Positions 29,605 through 37,488 of a stretch of 64,000 nucleotides of DNA are shown here, piece by piece (the stretch's first letter is position 1; every line of letters starts with the position of its first letter). Location of the stretch: positions 915,001 through 979,000 of the forward strand of contig NC_015516.1 of NCBI RefSeq assembly GCF_000270185.1, read 5' to 3'. The notes beneath the pieces are model-generated. The model was not told where the DNA came from, ran no database searches, and saw nothing but the letters and a program-made list of their open reading frames with translations. The position numbers and the translations under genes were made by a program. This DNA is from Melissococcus plutonius ATCC 35311. GTDB lineage: Bacteria > Bacillota > Bacilli > Lactobacillales > Enterococcaceae.

Positions 29605-29877
29605 ATGAAAAAGTTATTAATTCATTTGATCCATTTTTATCAACGATATATCTCACCAGGAATTCCTCCTAGATGTCGTTATTATCCCACCTGTTCTCAA
29701 TATATGATTGATGCAATTAATATTCATGGCTGGATTAAAGGAACAATTATGGGAGTTGCCAGAATTTTTTGTTGTCATCCATTTGTAAAAGGTGGGATTG
29801 ATTATGTGCCAAAAAAATTTACTATTAGAAGAAATATTGATGAAGGAAGAAATGAATCGTATAATAAAAGTAAATGA
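29605..29877 (+). CDS. yidD: Membrane protein insertion efficiency factor YidD
   Basis: A 90-residue protein with the YidD core: [31 protein letters not shown] and [14 protein letters not shown]. The conserved cysteines and the RYYPTCS motif are present. It acts at the inner face of the membrane, assisting YidC-dependent insertion. AGAGGGAG precedes the ATG. The Lys/Arg/Asn-rich tail is variable in the family. Confidence 0.92.
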   Translation: MKKLLIHLIHFYQRYISPGIPPRCRYYPTCSQYMIDAINIHGWIKGTIMGVARIFCCHPFVKGGIDYVPKKFTIRRNIDEGRNESYNKSK

Positions 29878-29908
29878 TGAAAAATTGTTTTGAATGGGGG
29901 AAATAGAT

Positions 29909-30784
29909 ATGGCAATTTTAGCATTTGATTTCGGTGGATCTTCAGTAAAATATGGACTATGGAATGGTAGAGAAATCTTAAATCAAGGAAAATTTGAAAC
30001 ACCTGATAATTGGGAAACCATGAAAGCAAAACTTTTCGAGGTTTTTGAACAACATTCAGAGGGAATAGAAGGAATTGCGTTTAGTGTACCTGGAATAGTG
30101 GAAAATAAAGAACGAAAGATATTAGGTATATCTGCTATTCCCTATATTCATCAAGTAAATTTCTTTGATGATTTGGAAACGCTTTTTAAATTGCCAATTA
30201 GTGTGGAAAATGATGCGAATTGTGCTGGAATTGCTGAGTTATCTAAAGGTGTAGCAGTTGGAAAAAGTGAAGTAGTATTTGTGGTTATTGGGACTGGTAT
30301 TGGTGGAGCTGTTTTTCATAATGGACAACTATATAGAGGAGCTCATCATTATTGTGGTGAATTTGGGTTGAACTATCTTGATGGTGAAAAGACATTTAGT
30401 GAAATAGGAACGGTTGTAAATATGGTTCAACGATATTGCCAAAAAAAGGGATTAAGGGGACAAGCATTATCTGGTGAAGAAGTGTTTTTATTAGCAGAAC
30501 AAGGGGATGTATTAGCCCAAGAAGAAGTAGAAAATTTTTATAACTATCTATCAAAGGGATTATGTTCTATTCAATTTACCTTAGATCCAGAACTTATCGT
30601 TCTAGGTGGAGGTGTCTCGATAAAAGAGGGATTAATAGAGGAGATTAATCAGCGCATTATGAAAAAAATGGGTCAGTCAAACTTAGACATCTTTATGCCA
30701 GAAATTGTAGCTTCAAAATTTGGAAATAATGCAAATTTGATTGGTGCTGTTTCAAATTTTTTAATGAAAGTTAATCGTGAATAA
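29909..30784 (+). CDS. ROK family sugar kinase (zinc motif absent)
   Basis: A 291-residue protein with the ROK ATP-binding start AFDFGGSSVKYGLW, the substrate region VENDANCAGIAE, the phosphate loop VIGTGIGGAVFHNG, and a His/Glu pair in YCGEFGLN. The Cys-rich zinc motif (C-x-C-G-x-x-G-C) of typical ROK glucokinases is missing, as in beta-glucoside kinase-like members. Without neighbours I cannot name the sugar. I choose ATG 29909 with GGGG at 29897-29900 rather than an upstream in-frame start. Confidence 0.8.
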   Translation: MAILAFDFGGSSVKYGLWNGREILNQGKFETPDNWETMKAKLFEVFEQHSEGIEGIAFSVPGIVENKERKILGISAIPYIHQVNFFDDLETLFKLPISVENDANCAGIAELSKGVAVGKSEVVFVVIGTGIGGAVFHNGQLYRGAHHYCGEFGLNYLDGEKTFSEIGTVVNMVQRYCQKKGLRGQALSGEEVFLLAEQGDVLAQEEVENFYNYLSKGLCSIQFTLDPELIVLGGGVSIKEGLIEEINQRIMKKMGQSNLDIFMPEIVASKFGNNANLIGAVSNFLMKVNRE

Positions 30785-30807
30785 TCAATAAGACTATCTG
30801 ATAAGTT

Positions 30808-30854
30808 AAAACTCCTTGACCATTGAAATCATTCAATGATCAAGGAGTTTTTAT
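30808..30854 (+). terminator. Terminator of the ROK gene
   Basis: AAACTCCTTGA with CATTGAA pairs with TTCAATG and TCAAGGAGTTT, with one internal mismatch, followed by TTTTT. Convergent with nifS; it may also work in reverse. Confidence 0.85.
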
Positions 30855-30903
30855 AGTAACTTAATAAATTTATTAAGAAAAACCAAGAAAAAAATTTAGA
30901 TGA

Positions 30904-31991
30904 TTAATTGGTTTCGATTTTTTTTAAAGTAGAAAGAAATATTTCAATTTCTGATAGAGTTGTTTTTTTACCAAAAGAAATCCGAATAAAACGTTGTGCT
31001 TTTTCTGTTGTAAAGTTTAAAGCGATTAAAGCTGGATCGATCATCCCACCTGTGTGACAAGAAGAGCTCGTTGAGATATAAATTCCTTGTTCAGATAACT
31101 CTTCCATAATAGAATCACCAAATTTTTTTGGAGAAAATAAACCTATAATACCAAAATAAGTCGTATAGGTAGAAAAATTTTCCCAATTAGGTAATTTTTT
31201 AAAATAAATTGGTTTAGTTCATCTACCTGTCTAGCAAAGGCAGCTTGATGTTGTATTGCTTCATATGTTGCAGTAGTAAAACTTGCAATACTTGGTAGGT
31301 CAATTGTTCCTGCGCGGAATCCTTGTTCATGCACTGTTCCTTTAATAATAGGTGTAAAGGAAATTTCTGGATTTAAATATAATAAACCACAGCCTTTGGG
31401 TCCACCGATTTTATGAGAAGCACTACTCCAAGAAGTAACATTTTTTGGTAAAGGGAATTTTCCAAAACTTTGCACACAATCACAATGAAATAACCCACCT
31501 TTTTCACGAACATAAGAAGAAAGTTCCTCAATATTTTGAATAATGCCAGTAATAGAATTTATTTGTTGGACCACAACTAATCCCGTTCGTTCAGTCCATG
31601 AAGAAGCCAAACTTTTAATCGTTACTTGACCATTTTCTAGTGGAAGTATTGTTAGTTCAATCTCTGGCTGACTGGCAAAAAAGTTTAGAATGCTAGAATG
31701 TTCTAATGGACTAACTAGAACCTGTTTTTTATCAGCAGGTAAATAATTTAAACTAAGTTGTAAAGCTAAATGATTACTTTCTGTTCCGCCTGAAGTGAAT
31801 AGCAAACTTGTAGCTGGTAAAGCCAATAGTTGACTTAGTTGCCCTCTGCAATAATCTAGCAAACTTTGTGCTTTTTGTCCGGCAATATGGCCGCTGTTTG
31901 CATTGCCAAAATACTCTGTTGCAGTCTCAATGTAGACCTTTTTTGCTTCATCGGTCATAGGAACGGTAGCTGCATAATCCAAATAGATCAT
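30904..31991 (-). pseudogene. nifS: NifS-like cysteine desulfurase, frameshifted
   Basis: A PLP enzyme releasing sulfur from cysteine, here presumably for the NadA Fe-S cluster. The intact N-terminal part (282 codons) shows IYLDYAATVPM, FTSGGTESNHLAL and the PLP lysine in SSASHKIGGPKGCG. The frame fails at an A6 run (T6 on the forward strand, 31195-31200). One more A restores ILKKLPNWENF, leading into FSPKKFGDSIMEELSEQG and the active-site Cys in SSSCHTGG, ending at 30904. The size then matches the family (about 360 residues). It is divergent from nadBCA, the Bacillus arrangement. Confidence 0.88.
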
Positions 31992-32008
31992 ATAGAAAAA
32001 TCTCCTTT

Positions 32009-32060
32009 ATGTGTCTTGCTATATATGGTAGAATAAACTGTAATTGGTGTCAAGACACAT
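32009..32060. promoter_or_regulatory. Divergent nifS/nadB promoter region with likely NiaR operator
   Basis: ATGTGTCTTG (32009-32018) and CAAGACACAT (32051-32060) are perfect inverted 10-bp arms with centres 42 bp apart. Forward TTGCTA (32017-32022), 17 bp, TGTAAT (32040-32045), and reverse TTGACA (32053-32048), 17 bp, TACCAT, overlap the arms. TGTCTTGACA-like halves are typical of NiaR (YrxA), the niacin-responsive NAD repressor of Firmicutes. The regulator gene is not in the window. Confidence 0.65.
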
Positions 32061-32085
32061 TGGATAGTGAGGGATCTCCTTTTAT

Positions 32086-33537
32086 ATGAATAAGGTCATT
32101 ATTATTGGTTCGGGTTTAGCGGCCTGTCAGACAGCTAGATTATTACAAAATTCTGTGGATGTTAGTATCTACACTAAGGGAACACGAGATGAATGTAACT
32201 CCATGTTAGCACAGGGAGGAATTGCTACTGCATTGTCAAAAGAAGACACATGGCAATCACATTATCAGGATACATTGAATGCAGGTGTACAACATAACAA
32301 TCAAACAGCTACAAAAATTCTAGTTAAAGAAGGAATCAAGGAAATAAATGAATTATTAGCAGAAGGTATGATTTTCGATCATGATTCACAGGGAAATTTG
32401 TGCTTTGGGTTAGAGGGTGCACATACTTTACCACGTATTTTGCATTGCCATGGCGACCAAACAGGAAAATACTTAACATCATTTGTACAAAAACAATTGA
32501 ATCAAGTAGACTGGCAAGAAAATTGTATGGTTGTTGATCTTTTAACCGATCAATTTGGTTGTTATGGCATTCGTTATATAGATAAAAATAATCAATTAAA
32601 TGAAGCACTTGCAGATTTTGTTGTGCTTGCAACAGGAGGAGTAGGTGGTTTATATCCACTTTCAAGCAATAACCATACTATTACAAGTGATGGGTTAGCA
32701 ATGGCTACCCGTGCACAGGCAAAATTATCAGACATGGAATTTATTCAATTTCATCCAACTTTACTAACTAAAAATGGTAGATGTTATGGATTAGTTTCAG
32801 AAGCTGTGCGTGGGGCAGGTGCTATATTAGTGGATGAAAAAGGACATCATTTGTTAACTGATTATCCCTTAAAAGACTTGTCGCCTCGTGATATTGTTGC
32901 AAGAGAATTGACAAAGGCTTATGAAGAAGGACATCAAGTATATCTAGATATTTCGATGATTGATTCCTTTGAATTAAAATTTCCACAAATTACAAAAAAT
33001 TTAATTCAACAAAATATTCCCTTTACAAAAACTAAAAAAATTCCTGTTAGACCAGGTGTTCATTTTATAATGGGTGGCGTTCAAACAAATTATTTTGGAG
33101 AAACTACTGTGAATCATCTTTATGCAGTTGGCGAAATAGCTTGTACAGGCGTTCATGGTGCGAATCGTTTAGCAAGCAATTCCTTATTAGAATGTTTGGT
33201 TTTTGGTCGACGTGTGGCTTCTCAAATTCTTATGGAAAAAGGCGTGATAGATAAGAATAAAAAAAGCAATCTCCAAACAGAAAGAATAAATGAATTTTCA
33301 ATACCAGAAAGGCAAAAATTACAACAAGAGGCCTGGAAATGGATTGGAGTTGAGCGTACAAAGGTGGGTATGCAACATCTATTGAATTGGTTAGAACAAT
33401 ATAACTATCATGTTTTACCGAGGGATCTTACATGTGAACAAATAGAAACAGCAAATCTCTGCTTAACGGCTGAAATCATCACTAAAGCAGCATTAAATCG
33501 AACAATTAGTTTAGGTGCACATGCTAGAAAGGATTAA
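32086..33537 (+). CDS. nadB: L-aspartate oxidase
   Basis: A 483-residue flavoenzyme that oxidises aspartate to iminoaspartate, the first step of de novo NAD synthesis. The FAD dinucleotide fold starts VIIGSGLAACQTA. Other landmarks are MLAQGGIATAL, FIQFHPT, GLVSEAVRGAGA, VHFIMGGVQT and VHGANRLASNSLLECLVFG. It is shorter at the C-terminus than the roughly 530-residue Bacillus enzyme, ending just after the conserved LGAHARKD. It is followed at 9 bp by nadC. It could also function as a fumarate-dependent oxidase under anaerobic conditions. Confidence 0.93.
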   Translation: MNKVIIIGSGLAACQTARLLQNSVDVSIYTKGTRDECNSMLAQGGIATALSKEDTWQSHYQDTLNAGVQHNNQTATKILVKEGIKEINELLAEGMIFDHDSQGNLCFGLEGAHTLPRILHCHGDQTGKYLTSFVQKQLNQVDWQENCMVVDLLTDQFGCYGIRYIDKNNQLNEALADFVVLATGGVGGLYPLSSNNHTITSDGLAMATRAQAKLSDMEFIQFHPTLLTKNGRCYGLVSEAVRGAGAILVDEKGHHLLTDYPLKDLSPRDIVARELTKAYEEGHQVYLDISMIDSFELKFPQITKNLIQQNIPFTKTKKIPVRPGVHFIMGGVQTNYFGETTVNHLYAVGEIACTGVHGANRLASNSLLECLVFGRRVASQILMEKGVIDKNKKSNLQTERINEFSIPERQKLQQEAWKWIGVERTKVGMQHLLNWLEQYNYHVLPRDLTCEQIETANLCLTAEIITKAALNRTISLGAHARKD

Positions 33538-33546
33538 AAATTAGAA

Positions 33547-34412
33547 ATGAATTATTTACAATTAAAAAAAGCATTGAGCGATTTTCTGAATGAGGATATT
33601 GGTCGAGGAGACCAAAGTGTTGCAACTATTTTTTCTCAAACAGATATTAGTGAAGGAGAATTTCTACTTAAAGAAGATGGTGTAATTTGTGGTTTATTTT
33701 TAGCTCCTATGATCTATCATTTATTAGGAGAAGAGGGAGCTGTTCATTTTGAAGTATTGGTTTCAGAGGGAAGCTTTCAAAAAAAGGAACGATTATTGCC
33801 CGAGTCTGTGGACCTACTCAAATTTTATTAACTGCTGAACGCTTAATTTTAAATTTATGGCAACGGATGGGTGGAATTGCTCAAGCAACGAGACAGGCAA
33901 TAGAAACATTGGATGATAAAACAATTCGAATCTGTGATACTCGTAAAACAGCTCCTGGACTAAGACAATTTGACAAGTATGCAGTCAAACAGGGTGGAGG
34001 ATTTAACCATCGAATGGGACTGGATGACTGTATTATGCTAAAAGACAATCATATTGCCTTTTCAGGCGGAATTACTAAAGCAATAGAGAAAGTACGTAAA
34101 AATTGTGAACATACTATAAAAATCGAAGTAGAAATTGAAACTCTGGATCAATTTAAAGAGGCAGTTGCTGCCCGGGCAGATATTATTATGCTTGATAATC
34201 GGACCCCTGAAGAAGTTTGTGAATATTTGAATTATAATCAAGGAATAATGACAGAGGTTTCTGGAGGTATTCAATTAGATAATTTAGCAGCTTATAGAGG
34301 ATATGGTGCTGATTACCTTTCTTTAGGCTATTTAACCCATTCTGTGAAAGCTTTAGATATTAGTTTTAATAGTTTGGAAGGAAAAAAGTATGAATATTTT
34401 AAATACATTTAA
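33547..34412 (+). pseudogene. nadC: Quinolinate phosphoribosyltransferase, frameshifted
   Basis: Converts quinolinate and PRPP to nicotinate mononucleotide. The first frame starts NYLQLKKALSDFLNEDIGRGD and runs to an A7 tract at 33779-33785, after which it goes off-frame and stops at 33831. Adding one A gives GSFQKKGTIIARVCGPTQ, then LLTAERLILNLWQRMGGIA, and continues in the second frame with TRKTAPGLR, the PRPP/substrate region GGGFNHRMGLDD and EVSGG, to 34412. The repaired length (about 288 residues) is normal. The end overlaps nadA by 23 bp. Confidence 0.88.
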
Positions 34413-35484
34413 GCAGCAACAAATCCCATCTAGTTATTTAGAAGAAAATGATGAAACATTAAAAAAATTAATTTTGTCAGCAAAAAAACAGCTAGGTGAT
34501 CAACTGTTAATTCTTGCCCACCATTATCAAAAAGATGAGGTGGTTGATCTAGCAGACGAAATAGGAGATTCTTTACAACTCGCACAAATAGCCAATAAAA
34601 ATCAGTCGGCTAAGTATATTGTTTTTTGTGGGGTTCATTTTATGGCTGAAACAGCAGATATGTTGACTCGAAAAAGTCAAAAAGTAATTTTGCCAGACTT
34701 AAATGCAGGTTGTTCAATGGCAGATATGGCCAACCCTTATCAATTACAGAGGGCCTGGGAAGCTTTACAACAGAAATATCCAGATGAAATTCTTCCCATT
34801 ACTTATATTAATTCGAGTGCAGCAATTAAGGCTTTTGTTGGTAAAAATGGAGGTTTAATTGTTACTTCAAGTAATGCAGAAAAAATCATTAGCTGGGCTT
34901 TTACACAGAAAAAAAGAATTTTCTTTTTGCCAGATCAACACTTAGGTAGAAATACTGCTTTTCATATGGGCATTCCACTTTCAGACATGGCGCTTTGGGA
35001 TCCAGTAACCAATCAACTAAAAGGCGATCTAAAAAGAGATATACAGGTTATTTTATGGAACGGTTGGTGTTCTGTTCATCAACAATTTACCTTGGAGCAA
35101 ATCAATGCATTACGAGAAAAAGATTCAACAATCAAAATTGTTGTTCATCCAGAATGTTCACATGAAATTGTTGAGGCAGAAGATGCCTATGGGTCAACCA
35201 ATAAAATTTTACAAATCGTTCAAAGTTCACCTGTTGATACTCATTGGGCTATTGGAACAGATAATAATTTAGTGAGTAGAATGAAAAAAGCATTACCACA
35301 AAAAATTTCTTTTCTTAATCCTAATTCATGTCCTTGTATGACAATGAATCGAATAAAATTACCAAATTTGGCTTGGTGTGTCAATGAATTAGCACAGAAG
35401 AAAGAAAATAATATTATTTGTGTTGATGAAGAAACAACGAATGCTTCTTTGGCCGCTTTAGATAAAATGTTTTCTTGTCATTAA
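34390..35484 (+). CDS. nadA: Quinolinate synthase A (4Fe-4S)
   Basis: A 364-residue enzyme that condenses iminoaspartate with dihydroxyacetone phosphate to quinolinate. Motifs are ILAHHYQKDEVVDLAD, FCGVHFMAETADML with Cys80, YINSSAAIKA, FLPDQHLGRN, HPECSHEIVE and the final NSCPCMTMN. The cysteines in the last two motifs and one N-terminal cysteine hold the cluster. The start overlaps the nadC end, implying translational coupling. The upstream nifS desulfurase would supply its sulfur. Confidence 0.95.
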   Translation: MNILNTFKQQQIPSSYLEENDETLKKLILSAKKQLGDQLLILAHHYQKDEVVDLADEIGDSLQLAQIANKNQSAKYIVFCGVHFMAETADMLTRKSQKVILPDLNAGCSMADMANPYQLQRAWEALQQKYPDEILPITYINSSAAIKAFVGKNGGLIVTSSNAEKIISWAFTQKKRIFFLPDQHLGRNTAFHMGIPLSDMALWDPVTNQLKGDLKRDIQVILWNGWCSVHQQFTLEQINALREKDSTIKIVVHPECSHEIVEAEDAYGSTNKILQIVQSSPVDTHWAIGTDNNLVSRMKKALPQKISFLNPNSCPCMTMNRIKLPNLAWCVNELAQKKENNIICVDEETTNASLAALDKMFSCH

Positions 35485-35758
35485 ATAGATATTTATGAAA
35501 CATAATAATGAAATATTAAAATTGAAAATAGTAACTATTCATTATTTTAGATATATTTTTGTTGATTACTGTTTTTATAGCATGGTTAGCGTAGATGATT
35601 AAATCATTGTATCGACTTAGGTAAATGCGTCTTTTTTATACTAGAAAAATCTAGATATCTATAAATTCAAATATAGAACGAATAACAATAACACTAGCGT
35701 ATAATTTTGTTGTTGAATCTATCTATTCATGCTATCATAATTTTTCGGAGGGAAGAAT

Positions 35759-35991
35759 ATGTCAAAAAAAATAAAGATATTGAAATTCGGATAGAAGAAG
35801 GAAAAATCATACGCAATAATCAACAATACCCAGTGAATAAATTGTTTATTGGAAAAAAAGAAATTGGGCAAACGGTTCAACTGACACCAAATAAAATAGC
35901 AGTAGAATTAGATGGAAAACAAGAATTAATGACAAAAACAATCAATGAAGCATTCGAATATATTATCCGTCAATGGAACCTTAATAATTAA
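35759..35991 (+). pseudogene. DUF2969 small protein gene with a frameshift at codon 5
   Basis: CGGAGGGA lies 6 bp before ATG 35759. That start reads MSKKIKILKFG and stops after 11 codons. With one extra A in the A8 run at 35764-35771 it reads MSKKNKDIEIRIEEGKI and continues to the real open frame: NKLFIGKKEIGQTVQL, NEAFEYIIRQWNLNN, stop at 35991. The FIGKKEIG block and the C-terminal helix ending RQWNLN resemble the Lactobacillales DUF2969 family (about 77 residues). No alternative start codon exists in the good frame near the ribosome site. Confidence 0.65.
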
Positions 35992-36016
35992 AATTGCTAA
36001 TTTTTAAATTTTATGC

Positions 36017-36045
36017 TTGCATTTTTTTGTAAAATTGTGTATATT
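36017..36045 (+). promoter_or_regulatory. Promoter of the tRNA pair
   Basis: TTGCAT (36017-36022) and TATATT (36040-36045) have a 17-bp spacer, ending 28 bp before tRNA-Tyr. Confidence 0.65.
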
Positions 36046-36073
36046 AATTAAGTCAGGTTGTTAGTTAACTGAT

Positions 36074-36154
36074 GGAGGAGTAGCGAAGTGGCTAAACGCG
36101 GTGGACTGTAAATCCATTCCTTTTGGTTCAGTGGTTCGAATCCACTCTCCTCCA
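36074..36154 (+). tRNA. tRNA-Tyr (anticodon GUA)
   Basis: A type II tRNA of 81 nt. The acceptor GGAGGAG pairs with CTCCTCC, discriminator A. Anticodon GTA is at 36108-36110. A long variable arm and GGTTCGAATCC in the T-arm are present. CCA is not encoded. Confidence 0.96.
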
Positions 36155-36162
36155 TTTAATTA

Positions 36163-36234
36163 TGGGGTATAGCCAAGCGGTAAGGCAACGGACTTTGACT
36201 CCGTCATGCGTTGGTTCGAATCCAGCTACCCCAG
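36163..36234 (+). tRNA. tRNA-Gln (anticodon UUG)
   Basis: The acceptor TGGGGTA pairs with TACCCCA, discriminator G. The anticodon loop is CTTTGAC with TTG at 36195-36197. The T-arm is GGTTCGAATCC. It lies 8 nt after tRNA-Tyr, in one transcript. CCA is not encoded. Confidence 0.95.
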
Positions 36235-36247
36235 TCTTTTCGAAAGT

Positions 36248-36287
36248 AATAGGATTACTATTTTAAAAAATAGTAATCCTATTTTTT
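36248..36287 (+). terminator. Terminator of the tRNA pair
   Basis: AATAGGATTACTATT pairs perfectly with AATAGTAATCCTATT, followed by TTTT. Confidence 0.88.
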
Positions 36288-36332
36288 ATATTACATCCAA
36301 CTATTTTTAAATTTTTGTTATATCTTTAACAA

Positions 36333-36362
36333 TTGACAAATATATTACTAACCAGTTATGAT
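36333..36362 (+). promoter_or_regulatory. Promoter of the 60-residue gene
   Basis: Consensus TTGACA (36333-36338) and TATGAT (36357-36362) have an 18-bp spacer. Confidence 0.65.
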
Positions 36363-36398
36363 AAAATGAAAAAAAAATAGAAAAAGAGGCGAAGAACA

Positions 36399-36581
36399 AT
36401 GAGCTTAAAAGAAAAAATTACTGATACAACAGAAAGATTGTATGATTTAGCAAATAATGGCAGGTATCATGTAGAAGTAAATATGTTTCCAAGAAAAAAA
36501 GACACCAATAAGAAAATTGGAATTCATGCTGTTTCTACTAGAAATACTTCTCATAATAAAAAATGGCGCGCAAAGAATTAA
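36399..36581 (+). CDS. Small basic protein, 60 residues, unknown
   Basis: Begins MSLKEKITDTTERLYDLANN and ends in a basic tail with NTSHNKKWRAKN. GAGGCG lies 9 bp before ATG and a consensus promoter precedes it. I do not recognise a family. It is followed by a long terminator-like structure shared with the convergent TetR gene. Confidence 0.6.
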   Translation: MSLKEKITDTTERLYDLANNGRYHVEVNMFPRKKDTNKKIGIHAVSTRNTSHNKKWRAKN

Positions 36582-36604
36582 ATAAATAGTATCAAATAAA
36601 AATC

Positions 36605-36694
36605 AAAGATTGGCCCATTCGTTTAAAGAAGTTGCTTTTCATTCTATAAAGCTTTATTTTTTAAAATTCTTTAACTAGTATAGCCAATCTTTTT
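36605..36694 (+). terminator. Long-armed terminator between convergent genes
   Basis: AGATTGGC (36607-36614) pairs with GCCAATCT (36683-36690), followed by TTTTTTT. An internal TTAAAGAA/TTCTTTAA pairing shortens the loop. It abuts the TetR stop codon and probably serves both directions. Confidence 0.55.
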
Positions 36695-37303
36695 TTATTG
36701 TTCAATTTTAATACCTAGAACGGTTAAATGACTATTTGAAACTAGTTTAATAACTAGTTGTGCTAAATGATTCGCTGTCATATCTGTGTTACTAGTAATC
36801 CACCAATGCAGTGTACCAATAAAGATAGAAGTGATATATTCAATAATAAAATCAATAGGAACTTCGATATCATTTTCTGTAATTTTTAATTTAGCAAAAA
36901 TATTGGAATACTTCTCAGAAAGAATTTTTGCTAGACGCTTACGTAGTAATTCATTTGTGTTGCTCTCCATAACAGTTAAAAAGAATTGTTTGTTTTCATA
37001 AATATCAATATAGCCACGTGTCAGTAGAGATTCTATGTATTTTATTCTAATACAATTATCTTGAACAAAATTATCTGAATCTAAAACAGAAATACACACA
37101 TTAACAGCAAAATCAAAAACATATTCAAATAGATTTTGTTTATCTTTGAAATGAGCATAAAAAGTTGTTCTATTAATCATCGCTTCATTAGCAATGTCTT
37201 GAACAGTCACTGCATGATATCCTTTTTCATTAACCAATTTAAAAAATGCATCAATAATCATTTTTTGTGTTCGTCTAACACGCAAATCTTTTTTCTTTTC
37301 CAA
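36695..37303 (-). CDS. TetR/AcrR family regulator
   Basis: A 202-residue repressor-type protein. The N-terminal helix-turn-helix has VRRTQKMIIDAFFKLVNEKGYHAV and then VQDIANEAMINRTTFYAHFKDK, followed by an all-helical ligand domain. The start is TTG at 37303, preceded by GGAAGGA on the reverse strand. It is divergent from the giant activase-type gene, and inverted repeats lie between them, so that gene is its probable target. The ligand is unknown. Confidence 0.85.
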   Translation of the reverse strand: MEKKKDLRVRRTQKMIIDAFFKLVNEKGYHAVTVQDIANEAMINRTTFYAHFKDKQNLFEYVFDFAVNVCISVLDSDNFVQDNCIRIKYIESLLTRGYIDIYENKQFFLTVMESNTNELLRKRLAKILSEKYSNIFAKLKITENDIEVPIDFIIEYITSIFIGTLHWWITSNTDMTANHLAQLVIKLVSNSHLTVLGIKIEQ

Positions 37304-37429
37304 GTGAATTTTCCTTCCCCATTAAACAACATAATTAAAAAAATTGTTGTTTATCTTACGAATTCAACAATTTTGCTTATTGCTTTTTGTTTATAATCTT
37401 TCTAAAATATACGTATGTATTATAGCAGA

Positions 37430-37455
37430 CAACCTGTTTATTAATCAACAGATTG
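37430..37455. promoter_or_regulatory. Inverted repeat, candidate TetR operator
   Basis: CAACCTGTT (37430-37438) and AACAGATTG (37447-37455) are inverted arms with one mismatch and 8 bp between. They lie between a TATTAT -10 (37418-37423) and the activase start. A second imperfect repeat, AACAAC...GTTGTT, lies around 37325-37351, near the TetR gene's own start. Confidence 0.45.
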
Positions 37456-37488
37456 TTTGTTAAATGGGTTTTGAAGGGAGTTAGACTG

